A DNA stretch of 42,016 nucleotides from MGBC114844 sp910585855 (GCA_965646165.1 CBFFYP010000036.1:1-42016), one strand, 5' to 3'. Shown: positions 8,441 to 17,518, counted from the stretch's first letter. Numbers and translations are program-made. The notes: a model not told the origin generated them from the sequence alone.

Positions 8441-10230
8441 AAAACTTCCTCCTCACGATACTTCTCCGCCTGCTTAAAAAACATCTCTGCATATTTCCCA
8501 TTTTTCTCTATTAATTCCTGATGATTTCCCTCCTCTATAATCTCCCCATCCTCCATCATATAGATCCGATCCGCAAGTGTAGCAGAAGAAAGTCTATGGG
8601 AAACAAAAATTACGGTTTTTCCCTTACATGCCTTCATCATATTTTCAAATACCTCATATTCACTAATCGGATCTAATGCACTAGAAGGTTCATCTAAAAT
8701 AGCAATACTACTGTCTTTTGCAAAAACCCGGGCAATCGCCAATTTCTGTGACTCCCCACCGGACATTAAAATTCCGTCCTCATCAAACTCTTTCGTCAAA
8801 ATACTGTCCATTCCGTTTGGAAACGTCTGTATCTTTTTATAAATCCCGCTTTCCTGCAATGCCTCCTTTACCCGCTCTTTCTCCATCTGATTCGTTACTG
8901 GTTTCAACAGCACATTCTCTGCTACAGTTGCCGCAAATACTTTAAAATCCTGAAAAATCGTTCCAAACAGACTGCGATATCCCTTTGCCTGATATTCCTT
9001 TATATTAATCCCATCTAACAAAATCTCTCCTTCTGTTACATCATAAAGACGCATCAAAAGTTTTACCAAAGTAGACTTTCCCGCCCCGTTATGTCCCACC
9101 AAAGCAATTTTCTGCCCAGCCAAAATTTTCATATTGATATGGCGCAAAGTTGGCTTCTCTGCCCCTTCATAACAAAAAGAAACTCCTTTTAATTCTAAAT
9201 CATGCCTGCCGTTTTGAGGTATCACTGCATCCTCTTTCTCTTTCATCTTTGGCTGATAAGACAAAAACTCCCGAAAATTCTCAATAAACGCCCCATTTTC
9301 ATTTAACCGAGCTCCCGCCCATATCAGATCTCCCAAACATCCGTCCAGTCCGCTGGCAGCATTTAATACCGTAGTAAGTACCCCAAACGAATACTGATGA
9401 AATACCAAATAGCGATAAACAATAATAGACTGTATTCCTAAAAATACAGTAAGACTAGAAATCACACTACTAAAAATCCGATAAATTCCAGCCCGTTTTC
9501 CATATCTTCTCGAAACCTCCCGGCTGCTCTTAGCCGCTTCATGAAAATTTCGCAGAATCGGTGCAAAAATATGAGTCAGCCGCAAATCCTTTGCATAGTC
9601 CTGCAAATAAACGACCCGATTGACATAATCCATCTTGCGCCGCTCTCCCACAGTCGCTTTCCGCCTAGTAAATCTTGCCTCTACAAACCGCCTTTGCACC
9701 GCCTGCACCAACACCATAGCCGCCAGCAAAAAAGGCAGAATAAAAGGCTCATAAATCAAAACCGCCGCCCCAAACCCAATCATAGACATAATAATCGACA
9801 CTAAAAAAGACATTGTACTCAAAATCTCCGTTGTACGTGTCAGCACTTCCTCATTCGCCTGCGTATAAATATCATAAAATTTTGGATTTTCATAACAGGA
9901 CAAATCCACTTTTAGCGCCTGCTGATAAATCATATCCATCAACTTCGACTGAATCAGCACATTTGTCTGCGGCACAACTGCCTGCTTCAGATAAACACCA
10001 CAACAACTTACCAATGCACTTACCCCAAAATACCCCAAAATACAAACCGCAATCTGTCCAAATGCAATCTTCTGTTCTATACATCCAATAATAAACCGCA
10101 AAAAAAACAAAGTATAAACCAATTCAACTGCACAGTCAGCACATACAAACAACAGCTCCCAAAAAATCCTTCTAGGAGCTGCCCTCCAAATAATACGAAG
10201 CATAAACAAATTATTCCTAATACTCTTCAT
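8437..10230 (-). CDS. ABC exporter half-transporter (first of pair)
   Basis: About 597 residues. I choose the ATG at 10230 because it follows a strong GGAAGGAG ribosome site; the in-frame ATG at 10257 has only a cramped site and adds nine residues. The membrane domain fills the first ~330 residues. The ATPase domain has GHNGAGKST, MSGGESQKLAIARV, and AILDEPSSALDP followed by VIFVSHRLS. It is similar across its length to its downstream partner, suggesting an old duplication, and overlaps it by 4 bp. It begins 33 bp after the stop of the Sel1-repeat gene, so the three likely share a transcript. Confidence 0.92.
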   Translation of the reverse strand: MKSIRNNLFMLRIIWRAAPRRIFWELLFVCADCAVELVYTLFFLRFIIGCIEQKIAFGQIAVCILGYFGVSALVSCCGVYLKQAVVPQTNVLIQSKLMDMIYQQALKVDLSCYENPKFYDIYTQANEEVLTRTTEILSTMSFLVSIIMSMIGFGAAVLIYEPFILPFLLAAMVLVQAVQRRFVEARFTRRKATVGERRKMDYVNRVVYLQDYAKDLRLTHIFAPILRNFHEAAKSSREVSRRYGKRAGIYRIFSSVISSLTVFLGIQSIIVYRYLVFHQYSFGVLTTVLNAASGLDGCLGDLIWAGARLNENGAFIENFREFLSYQPKMKEKEDAVIPQNGRHDLELKGVSFCYEGAEKPTLRHINMKILAGQKIALVGHNGAGKSTLVKLLMRLYDVTEGEILLDGINIKEYQAKGYRSLFGTIFQDFKVFAATVAENVLLKPVTNQMEKERVKEALQESGIYKKIQTFPNGMDSILTKEFDEDGILMSGGESQKLAIARVFAKDSSIAILDEPSSALDPISEYEVFENMMKACKGKTVIFVSHRLSSATLADRIYMMEDGEIIEEGNHQELIEKNGKYAEMFFKQAEKYREEEVL

Positions 10231-10263
10231 AACTCTCCTTCCTCTATATTCCGACATCCCCCT

Positions 10264-11505
10264 CTATTTTTTTCGCTTCCACCCACCCAACAATCCTTTT
10301 TTAAAGTTCTGCATATTCTCTTTTACTCTAGGATGATCCGGATACTTCTGCCAAAATCCGATTCCTCTATTGATATCTGCTTGAACTCCCAATCCATACG
10401 CATAAATTTCTCCCAATCCTATTGCAGAAAGCACATCCGGCTTAAAACGATCAAATTCTTTCTTCGCTTTCGCATAATCCATATCAACCCCAAGCCCTTT
10501 TAAATAACATGTACCAAGCATCCCAAAAGCCCAGTGATTGTCCATTTCAGAAGCAGCCAAAAAGTGCTTCACTGCTTTTCTATAATCAATTTCAATTCCA
10601 TCACCGCCATAAAAATAAATCTCTCCCAAAAGATTATTACACCCTGTCGATTCTGGATCTGCTTCCAGCCCCATTTCAAAATAATACTTTGCCTTATTTA
10701 AATCTCTTGCCCTTTTTCCATTAAAACTATATAATTTTCCAAGATAATAACAAGCATCCATATCATGTAGCTGAAGCGCACGATTATAATATTCTTCTGC
10801 CTTATTTAAATCAATCCCTTCCAGATCTTTTCCAACCTTTATTTGATACCAGCTCATATTGTGATCTGCCCCAATCCGCTCTAACTGCTTTGCTTTCTCT
10901 TCATTTTTAGGAATACCGTTATCACCGGAACGCACAATATCAATATAATTTACCAATCCCATCATCACACCATGTGCAATTAAATTTTCATAAATCGGAA
11001 TTGCCTTTAACGTCCACTCATGCAATTTTCCCTCCCACTCATTACGACTGATCCGCTGGACATCAATTCCAAAAAAATAAGCCGGATCTCCATAATAATA
11101 AGCATTAGCAAGCAAAATCTGACAAAACAGTTGTCCGTCCTCCGCCAACCGTTCCACTTCATCCCATACCTCTTTTGCACTTTGATAAGGAGCATGAATA
11201 AAACTTCCAGATCTAGGTGAAAACCCGCCAAACCGCTTTCCTCCAAACATCCCTACTGCACTTCCATTTTCAATACTTCTATTCAAATATTCCTCTGTAA
11301 GTGCATCATCCTCTTCCAAACCAAAACTAGCATTTACAAAACAACTTCCGGCATAACAGCGTGCCAAAAAAAAGCAGGCATCTGCATCTCCTTCCTTTGC
11401 TGCTTCCTCTAAAAGCCCTCTTGCCTCTAACCCTCTTTCAAACTGCATATGAAGCCATAAGATATCTACTGCCTTTTCCACACGACTGTCAAATTTCTTT
11501 TTCAT
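10264..11505 (-). CDS. Sel1-like repeat (tetratricopeptide-type) protein
   Basis: A 413-residue soluble protein without signal peptide, built from Sel1-like alpha-hairpin repeats. Recognisable units include ADACFFLARCYAG, MDACYYLGKLYSF, NNLLGEIYFYGG, FGMLGTCYLKGLGVDMDYAKAKKEF and GLGEIYAYGLGVQADINRG. The start is the ATG at 11505 behind GGAGGG; the frame continues to a TTG at 11520 that lies in that ribosome site. Sel1 proteins act as protein-protein scaffolds. Its place directly upstream of an ABC exporter pair suggests, without proof, a role in assembling or regulating that exporter. Confidence 0.85.
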   Translation of the reverse strand: MKKKFDSRVEKAVDILWLHMQFERGLEARGLLEEAAKEGDADACFFLARCYAGSCFVNASFGLEEDDALTEEYLNRSIENGSAVGMFGGKRFGGFSPRSGSFIHAPYQSAKEVWDEVERLAEDGQLFCQILLANAYYYGDPAYFFGIDVQRISRNEWEGKLHEWTLKAIPIYENLIAHGVMMGLVNYIDIVRSGDNGIPKNEEKAKQLERIGADHNMSWYQIKVGKDLEGIDLNKAEEYYNRALQLHDMDACYYLGKLYSFNGKRARDLNKAKYYFEMGLEADPESTGCNNLLGEIYFYGGDGIEIDYRKAVKHFLAASEMDNHWAFGMLGTCYLKGLGVDMDYAKAKKEFDRFKPDVLSAIGLGEIYAYGLGVQADINRGIGFWQKYPDHPRVKENMQNFKKGLLGGWKRKK

Positions 11506-11666
11506 TTTTAAACCCTCCAAATCCTTTTTATTACTTACATTTTCTTTATAAAAATAACTTCATAAATTATATCATATCTGACATTTTTTTCAATCATTTC
11601 CATCAGCTATTTCCATAAAAACTTTAATTAGAGATAGGATGCTGCCGGAAAGGGTTGACTTTCACC

Positions 11667-11990
11667 GGACGCCAGAAGCGGTTTGCTCCTATTTTTTGCC
11701 TGCTCCGCTCCAAACGGTAAGAAAGTCTACGGCTTCTGATTTCGGTTCATCCAACCGATCGAACCGGGACGCAATTCGCCCTCACTACAGCCGAAACACA
11801 ACAAATGTAAGGAAAAATTTTATCAGCCATAAAACATCCTCTTCCCTATCCTCCGGGCTAAACACGCCCCTTTTTTTGCATACCCTGCATAAAAGCAGGA
11901 TATGCAAAAAATTCTAGGTGTTTCCACAGAAGCCCAAGACTTTCTAACCGTTCTCCGAAGTCGCAGGCAAAAAACAGGAGCAAACCGCCT
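11667..11990 (-). repeat. Long palindromic element, copy 2
   Basis: Minus-orientation copy. It begins, reading on the plus strand, with GGACGCC at 11667-11673. The two ~59-nt arms (about 11674-11732 and 11930-11988) are inverted and largely complementary, and their sequence differs entirely from the arms of copies 1, 3 and 4. The core hairpin (11877-11912) uses GCATATCC/GGGTATGC where the other copies use CACATCC/GGGTGTG, which is a compensated change. The conserved GGGGCGTGTTTAGCCCGG and GGGCGAATTGCG segments are present in reverse. Confidence 0.85.
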
Positions 11991-12038
11991 CTCGCTGTTC
12001 GTTGAATCACGGGATGCAATTCTTTTTTGTTCCGGGGT

Positions 12039-12377
12039 CAAGAAACAGCCAGATTCGAAAACGGTAGACAGCCTGCAGTGACTTTGGAAAAAAGTTAGAA
12101 GTTCTTGGACTTCTGCTCGAAAATCTAAGATTTTTTTCACATCCTGCTCCCATGCAGGGTGTGAAAAAAAAGGGGCGTGTTTAGCCCGGATGATAAAAAA
12201 GAAACTGTCTTACGGCTGATAACATCCTTCCTTACACCTGTTTCGTATCGGCTGCTATGAGGGCGAATTGCGCCCCGGTCTGTCTGGTTGAGAAAAGGAA
12301 AAGGCAGAAGTCTTAGAACTTCTTACTTTTTGGAAACCGGAACAGCAGGCTGCCCACCGTTTTCGAATCTAGCGTCC
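12039..12377 (+). repeat. Long palindromic element, copy 3 (complete)
   Basis: This is the only long element seen end to end in plus orientation. The left end is CAAGAAACAGCC, then a left arm at ~12049-12117, a core hairpin at 12131-12170, conserved core segments, a right arm at ~12304-12370 that is an imperfect ~65-nt inverted copy of the left arm, and AGCGTCC at 12371-12377. Small hairpins occur inside each arm (AGAAGT...ACTTCT). It lies back to back with copy 2. The other part of this 1.1-kb gap, 12378-12624, is A/T-rich; I see only possible promoter-like stretches for the LRR gene there. Confidence 0.88.
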
Positions 12378-12624
12378 TCTGGCATCCTCTGACGTTCTCC
12401 CTCCATTCTCCAATTTTGGAAGACTTATTAAAGCATAAAAAAAATAACGTGAATTTATCTCACAAATATGATATACTATAATAAAATTTACCAGAATACA
12501 CCCTAAAAAAACCCAGCTTTTGTTCTTCATTTGACCCATAAATATAATTTTTTTCATTAAATTTGCGGATCAAACGAATCTTTTAAGCAGGGGGAATTTC
12601 AAAACTTGAAAAGAGGTCTTTTTT

Positions 12625-14493
12625 ATGGAAAAGAAAAAAATGCGCTGTCCTATCTGTGCTGAAAAAATGAAATTAGAAAATAATGTTTTTATTTGCCATC
12701 ACTGCGGCTATACTTTAAATGCAGATACAAAAACTCCTTCTCACAGCACCAATCACTTTGACTATGAAAGCAACCATACCTCTGCTGTCCCTCAAAGAAA
12801 AATAAAAACAAATCGACCTTCTATTTCTTGGACTCGAATTATTATTATTTTATATTTTATTAGTTCTATTATTTATGGATTTATTGAAGTTCAAAAAACA
12901 AGTTCTACTCCAAAATCTACCGTTCCAAATACTACATATAGTGAAAACGAAAAATCAAATTCGGATACCGATTATAAACCAAACATCCCAAAATCCGAAT
13001 TTTTTATTCAATTTGCAGAACAGGTATTTCAAAAAAATATCACAGATATTACTTCAGAGGAATTGGAACAAATTACATCTATCCATATTTACCGTGACAA
13101 CAACCATATTAAAACGATTACCTGCCAGCTTAATAATAAACAGGAATATACGATATCCTTCCCTGTTATTCCAAATTACGATTATGCAGATTTATCCTGC
13201 TTTATCGGACTAAAAAGTCTGATTCTAGAAGACAATTCCGGGCTTCTCCAAAAGAATGATCTAAACGGACTTATTTATTTACAGGAAATCTTATGTGACA
13301 AAACTCCTGCGGAACTTGCCGATATGCTGCCCTTTCCTGAAAAACTTACAAAATTAAGTATTCAAGACAATTTCTTTCTTACTTCTTTAGAAGGGATCGA
13401 ACAGTTTAAAAATCTGGTTTCTCTGTCTATAGACGGAGGCAATCTAAAAACACTAAATGGTCTGGAACAACTGCCCTCTCTAAAAAATTTAGAACTATTA
13501 TCCGGGGATCGAACAGAAGATTTTTCGGCTCTATACCAACTAGACAAATTAGAAACACTTTCTATTGAATCGGCTGCTCTAAAGGACATCGGCTTTATAG
13601 AAACAATGCCAAATCTAACATCTTTTTCCGTCAAAGATGCCAATTTGCTGCAGATTCATGCACTCGCTTCCTGTGCAGACTCTCTAGAGCATCTTTCTCT
13701 CTGGCATATCTATAAAGTAGAAGACTATCAAGTATTAGATACTTTAGATAATCTCATTACATTACAGCTTGAACTACCCTATAGCTACCCGCCAATTTCA
13801 TTTTCTCATATGAAAGGGTTGACAAAACTTATCCTTCGAGGAGTCAATGATATCAGCAGCATTGCCACAGCCTCTCATCTGCAAACGCTAAGATTAGAGT
13901 ACTGCAGCGGGGAACAACTCTTGGCACTGACAAATTTATCCGAACTAGAAAACTTAGAAATTTCCAATTTATCCGGCTATTTTATTACATTAGAACCATT
14001 AAAACAGCTTTCCCAGCTAAAACAGCTTACATTTGATAACTGCCGAATCTATGACAACGCAGAAGGCATACTGGCACTGCCAAATCTAAAAAAATTCACT
14101 CTAAAAAACTGTTCCATTGGATTTAATTTTCAAAATCTGCCAGAAAATTCTAGTTTAGAAACTTTTACAATCGAAAATACCATATTTCTAAAAATCCATT
14201 CAAAAAATGATGCAGAATATGGTCAAAGCAATCAGGAAAATACCTATTCTCTTTCCGATTACAGCGATACATTAAAAAACTTTCCAAACTTAACCGAAGT
14301 TACTTTAATCGGAAATGAACTAGACAACATTCGTTTTGCAGCAGAACTTAAAAAACTGCAAAAATTAGATATTACCAATAATTACGTAACCGACCTAACA
14401 CCACTCTCTCAGCTAACTAATCTGCAAACCATTCAATGTTCCAACAACCCTATTATTTATACAGAGGGAGTAAAAGCAAACATAATCAAATAA
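12625..14493 (+). CDS. Zinc-ribbon, single-pass membrane, leucine-rich-repeat protein
   Basis: A 622-residue protein, the only large plus-strand gene here. An N-terminal zinc ribbon (CPIC at 8-11, CHHC at 24-27) is followed by a polar linker, one membrane helix at ~72-90 (IIIILYFISSIIYGFI) and a low-complexity Ser/Thr/Asn linker. From ~190 to the end it has degenerate leucine-rich repeats (LTKLSIQDNFFLTSLEGIEQFKNLVSLSIDGG-type spacing), closing with LQKLDITNNYVTDLTPLSQLTNLQTIQCSNNP, an internalin-like unit. The topology is probably zinc ribbon inside and LRR outside. Its codons look A/T-richer than its neighbours', and palindromic elements flank it on both sides, suggesting acquired or fast-evolving DNA. 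AAGAGG precedes the ATG. Function unknown; an LRR ectodomain suggests protein or glycan binding. Confidence 0.85.
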   Translation: MEKKKMRCPICAEKMKLENNVFICHHCGYTLNADTKTPSHSTNHFDYESNHTSAVPQRKIKTNRPSISWTRIIIILYFISSIIYGFIEVQKTSSTPKSTVPNTTYSENEKSNSDTDYKPNIPKSEFFIQFAEQVFQKNITDITSEELEQITSIHIYRDNNHIKTITCQLNNKQEYTISFPVIPNYDYADLSCFIGLKSLILEDNSGLLQKNDLNGLIYLQEILCDKTPAELADMLPFPEKLTKLSIQDNFFLTSLEGIEQFKNLVSLSIDGGNLKTLNGLEQLPSLKNLELLSGDRTEDFSALYQLDKLETLSIESAALKDIGFIETMPNLTSFSVKDANLLQIHALASCADSLEHLSLWHIYKVEDYQVLDTLDNLITLQLELPYSYPPISFSHMKGLTKLILRGVNDISSIATASHLQTLRLEYCSGEQLLALTNLSELENLEISNLSGYFITLEPLKQLSQLKQLTFDNCRIYDNAEGILALPNLKKFTLKNCSIGFNFQNLPENSSLETFTIENTIFLKIHSKNDAEYGQSNQENTYSLSDYSDTLKNFPNLTEVTLIGNELDNIRFAAELKKLQKLDITNNYVTDLTPLSQLTNLQTIQCSNNPIIYTEGVKANIIK

Positions 14494-14501
14494 GAAGGGA
14501 A

Positions 14502-14647
14502 CGCTGAACTTAGAAGGAAGGTCTACTCCGGGCTCGCTTTCGCTTAGCATTTCCTCGTAGCGGACACATAAGGCGCTAAAATACAGCGCCTAAGTGCCGA
14601 CGGGAAATGATGACCCTGCGTAGACCTTCCTTTCGATTTTGGCGTCC
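14502..14647 (-). repeat. Short palindromic element, copy C (core inverted)
   Basis: The arms pair over 13 perfect bp (14514-14526 with 14620-14632) and more loosely beyond. The outer right end GGCGTCC (14641-14647) reads as in plus-oriented copies, but the core between the arms is reversed: CCGGGCTCGCTTTCGC comes first and GGGAAATGATGACCC last. The hairpin tip is GGCGCT/AGCGCC, a compensated variant. It fills the gap between the converging LRR gene (stop 14493) and the gene ending at 14693. Confidence 0.9.
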
Positions 14648-14692
14648 TCCCTGAAGAAAACAAAAATTCCTATTATGGTAGATTTTATTTCT

Positions 14693-15895
14693 CTATAAAA
14701 CATACCGATCTGTATTTACAATCTGTGTCCCCTCTTCTATTACCTCTTTTGTTATCTTATCCTGTCCACTTTCAATCAAAGCTATTTTATGCCCTACAGA
14801 TTCCACTGCCATCCTCTGTTCCCGGCTGCATCTTACTACAGAACAATTTATCAGACATATCTTTTTTAAAATCTCTTCCGATGAAATCTCAGGATCAATC
14901 TGAACCATTGCACATTGAACCAAACTAATTTCTTCTTTCGCTATTGCTTCAGGATAAATAGTAATCATACTTTTTCCGAAAATTATATTTCCCTTTATAA
15001 ATTCTAACTCTTTATAACAAACATCTTTTTGTTTCAGTTCCTCCATCTGTTCTTTCGGCAAATACAATGTTCCATTTACCTGCAGTCCCTCTAACTGCTG
15101 CAAAGCCTCTCTGCTTTTTGCCTCAATCATAAAATTACTTTTGCTGTAAATTCGATTTCCATATTTTAAAAGAAGCTCGTTATTGAATATAACATCTTGT
15201 TTTACAAAACAATATCCTCTTGGTATCACATAAAATTGAACATCTTCATTAAATAACTTCATACAATCCTGCAGTTTTTCTTCCAACACATATACTTTCT
15301 TTGCTTTAAAATGTACACCCTTTTCTCTTAATAGCGTCATATCTATTGCGGAATCTGTCACTTCCATTTCTTTTGAAAAATACTTTCCGCCCGCTTCTGC
15401 CCGAATCGGAAAATAGCGATCCATTACAAATTTGTTTCCTAATATCTTATAGTCATCTGGATAATATTCGATTGACCCATTTACCGAAATCTGGCTGGCA
15501 AAAGCAGACATACTCTCTGGACAGCTTAACATCCCGTTGACATAAATACGAATAAAATGTTTCATTGCATTTTCTGCTCCCGGTCGAAGAAGAAGCCTTC
15601 CGTTAATATAAAGCAACTGCTTCCCTGAAGATGGTACAGCCTCATTTATCTCAAAATCTCCGTTATAATAACTTACTTCAATATCCTCTTCATCCTCTAA
15701 CTGTACCATTTCATCCATATTCCATTGAATCGGAAGATTATAAAGCAGCGGCTTACTGTGCTGGTTTACAAATACATAGTCTGCATTTACTAAAATTTTC
15801 TCAAACTTTTTCAGTTCTTCTTCCTTTACCTTTCTTGCATCACAGATATCACAATTTACAATTAACTTCTTTTTTGCTTTCATTTCTTCATCCAT
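14693..15895 (-). CDS. Unknown protein paired with ECF sigma factor
   Basis: 400 residues, not recognised. It has no signal peptide or membrane helix, so it is likely cytoplasmic. Visible features are a CDIC pair at 15-18; a repeated VNG-type motif (YINGRLLLRP ~96, YVNGMLSCPE ~118, SVNGSIEYYP ~137, QVNGTLYLPK ~272) with alternating hydrophobic residues that suggests stacked beta strands; and a C-terminal half with scattered Cys (KICLINCSVVRCS). The ATG at 15895 follows AGGAGG by 8 nt. It begins 62 bp after the sigma factor stop on the same strand, the place usually held by an anti-sigma factor or main target. A regulator role is only inferred from that position. Confidence 0.7.
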   Translation of the reverse strand: MDEEMKAKKKLIVNCDICDARKVKEEELKKFEKILVNADYVFVNQHSKPLLYNLPIQWNMDEMVQLEDEEDIEVSYYNGDFEINEAVPSSGKQLLYINGRLLLRPGAENAMKHFIRIYVNGMLSCPESMSAFASQISVNGSIEYYPDDYKILGNKFVMDRYFPIRAEAGGKYFSKEMEVTDSAIDMTLLREKGVHFKAKKVYVLEEKLQDCMKLFNEDVQFYVIPRGYCFVKQDVIFNNELLLKYGNRIYSKSNFMIEAKSREALQQLEGLQVNGTLYLPKEQMEELKQKDVCYKELEFIKGNIIFGKSMITIYPEAIAKEEISLVQCAMVQIDPEISSEEILKKICLINCSVVRCSREQRMAVESVGHKIALIESGQDKITKEVIEEGTQIVNTDRYVL

Positions 15896-15957
15896 CTTTC
15901 ATTCCTCCTAATTTTATACGTCTTCTGCCCGAACCATCCAACCGATTTTTTCTCTTT

Positions 15958-16413
15958 TTACTCCTGTAAGATAGCTCTTAATTTCTTTCTGGCAGAGGAT
16001 AATTTTGATCTTACCGTACCCGCCGGTATTCCAAATATCCGTCCCAATTCAGCGGAATCATATCCCTGACACTGCATAACAAATAATTCCTGTTCTTCTT
16101 TTGGCAGCTGTAAAATTGCCTGTTCATAACTGATCTTATAAAAATTATCCGTTTCTGCTGCCGCCTCCGGTATCTCCTCTACCACAGTTTCAAAGGAAGT
16201 ATGACGGATTTTATCAATATAAAGATTTTTAATTGTACGATACATCCATGCCCGTCTTTGTCTTTCTCTTAAATTTTCCAGCAGCATACTATGATCCATA
16301 GCACGTAAAAAAGCTTCCTGTACCAGATCTTCCGCCTGCTGTGTATCCTGTGTCATACTCTTGCACCATCCAAGCAGTTCTTTATAATAAGTACTGTACA
16401 ATCCTTCAATCAT
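15958..16413 (-). CDS. ECF-type RNA polymerase sigma factor
   Basis: A 151-residue two-domain sigma-70 family protein. Region 2 is at ~5-75 (YKELLGWCKSMTQDTQQAEDLVQEAFLRAM, then RAWMYRTIKNLYIDKIR). Region 4 is at ~95-150 (AILQLPKEEQELFVMQCQGYDSAELGRIFGIPAGTVRSKLSSARKKL), with the usual helix-turn-helix. There is no region 1 or 3, as expected for extracytoplasmic-function sigmas. The next gene downstream is the unknown 400-residue protein. No transmembrane anti-sigma factor is visible nearby, so how its activity is controlled is open. Confidence 0.92.
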   Translation of the reverse strand: MIEGLYSTYYKELLGWCKSMTQDTQQAEDLVQEAFLRAMDHSMLLENLRERQRRAWMYRTIKNLYIDKIRHTSFETVVEEIPEAAAETDNFYKISYEQAILQLPKEEQELFVMQCQGYDSAELGRIFGIPAGTVRSKLSSARKKLRAILQE

Positions 16414-16494
16414 CTTCTCTTGATTCTCCTCTCATCTGCCTTCACTAATAAGACGTATGAAACAGGAAAACTGTTGAAATAAATTTTTAAAATT

Positions 16495-17337
16495 TTAAAA
16501 CCGATTTCTTTTTCGAAATTCGCTCGGACTTTCACTGCAAATTTCCTTAAATACATTACAAAAATAATTTGCATTGCAAAATCCCAATTCCTCTGCAATC
16601 TCACTAATCGGCTGCTTTGTCTTTGTAAGAAGACATTGTGCATAACTGACTTTATAACAATTTAAATACGTCTTATAAGAAGAACCCACTGCCATTTTAA
16701 ACCGCTTCATAAACTGTGCACGAGAAAGACAAGAAATCTCTGCTAATTCTTCAATCGTCGGATTCTCTGCATAATGTACATCCAAATACTCCAATACATG
16801 CATAATTAAATCATCTTGTACATCAATATTCATACAAAAAGAAGTATACAAAATCCGTTCCTTCATCAGCAAGATAATTAAATGATTTAACATTCCCTCT
16901 AATACTAATTCTGAAGTATCATCATAATTCTCATATTCCTCAAACATATCTTTAAAAATCTGTTCTACTTTTTTCTGGGATTCTTGTTTTAGATGATAAC
17001 CATTATGTGACATAAACTCCTGAAATTTTTCTTCTCCAATCGTTTCAATTAAACGCACTACCATTTTTGGAGCAAACTTTACCCCATACCTCTCATATAT
17101 TTTCTCATCCGAAGCAGACGGTACAGTCTGATGGTACATCCCCATAGTAACTATTCCTATATCCCCCGGCTGTGTAAAATAAATTCCGCTTGGCGTAATC
17201 ATTTTTCTTGCTCCGCTTATCAAATATCCAATTCCATAATAATCTGTATAAGCCTCCGTCGTTCTCATTGCATAATCTGACGGTTTCTTTATATGTTCTA
17301 CTCGAATAGAACGTCCCTGTTTTAACGGCACTGCCAT
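16495..17337 (-). CDS. AraC-family transcriptional regulator
   Basis: A 280-residue regulator. The N-terminal ~130 residues resemble a cupin-type AraC ligand domain (YGIGYLISGARKMITPSG, FTQPGDIGIVTMGMYHQT). The C-terminal ~100 residues carry two helix-turn-helix units ending AEELGFCNANYFCNVFKEICSESPSEFRKR, the AraC signature. The ATG at 17337 is preferred because AAAAAGGAG sits just before it; an in-frame ATG at 17355 overlaps that site. Such proteins usually sense a sugar or small metabolite. The nearby genes do not reveal the ligand. Confidence 0.92.
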   Translation of the reverse strand: MAVPLKQGRSIRVEHIKKPSDYAMRTTEAYTDYYGIGYLISGARKMITPSGIYFTQPGDIGIVTMGMYHQTVPSASDEKIYERYGVKFAPKMVVRLIETIGEEKFQEFMSHNGYHLKQESQKKVEQIFKDMFEEYENYDDTSELVLEGMLNHLIILLMKERILYTSFCMNIDVQDDLIMHVLEYLDVHYAENPTIEELAEISCLSRAQFMKRFKMAVGSSYKTYLNCYKVSYAQCLLTKTKQPISEIAEELGFCNANYFCNVFKEICSESPSEFRKRNRF

Positions 17338-17518
17338 AAATTTCTCCTTTTTCATAAATAACCAAACTCAGCCATCACTGCAAAAGTTTTTTCCCTAAAC
17401 ACTTCCATAAGATTATTCCATAGATTTCGACAAAATACAAGCAATTTTTAAATGAAATATACAAAAAAATACGGTATGATAATACCATCTTCCTTATATA
17501 TGCCTGTACAAAAGAATC

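Noticed and set aside
11823..12140. A 105-codon ORF within the long elements, and similar ORFs at 18-293 and 41781-41981
   Set aside because: They run through inverted arms and hairpins, differ between copies, lack ribosome sites and resemble no protein.
12369..12557. A 62-codon minus-strand ORF with a hydrophobic stretch
   Set aside because: No ribosome site before its ATG, and its end runs into the right arm of the long element; likely chance.
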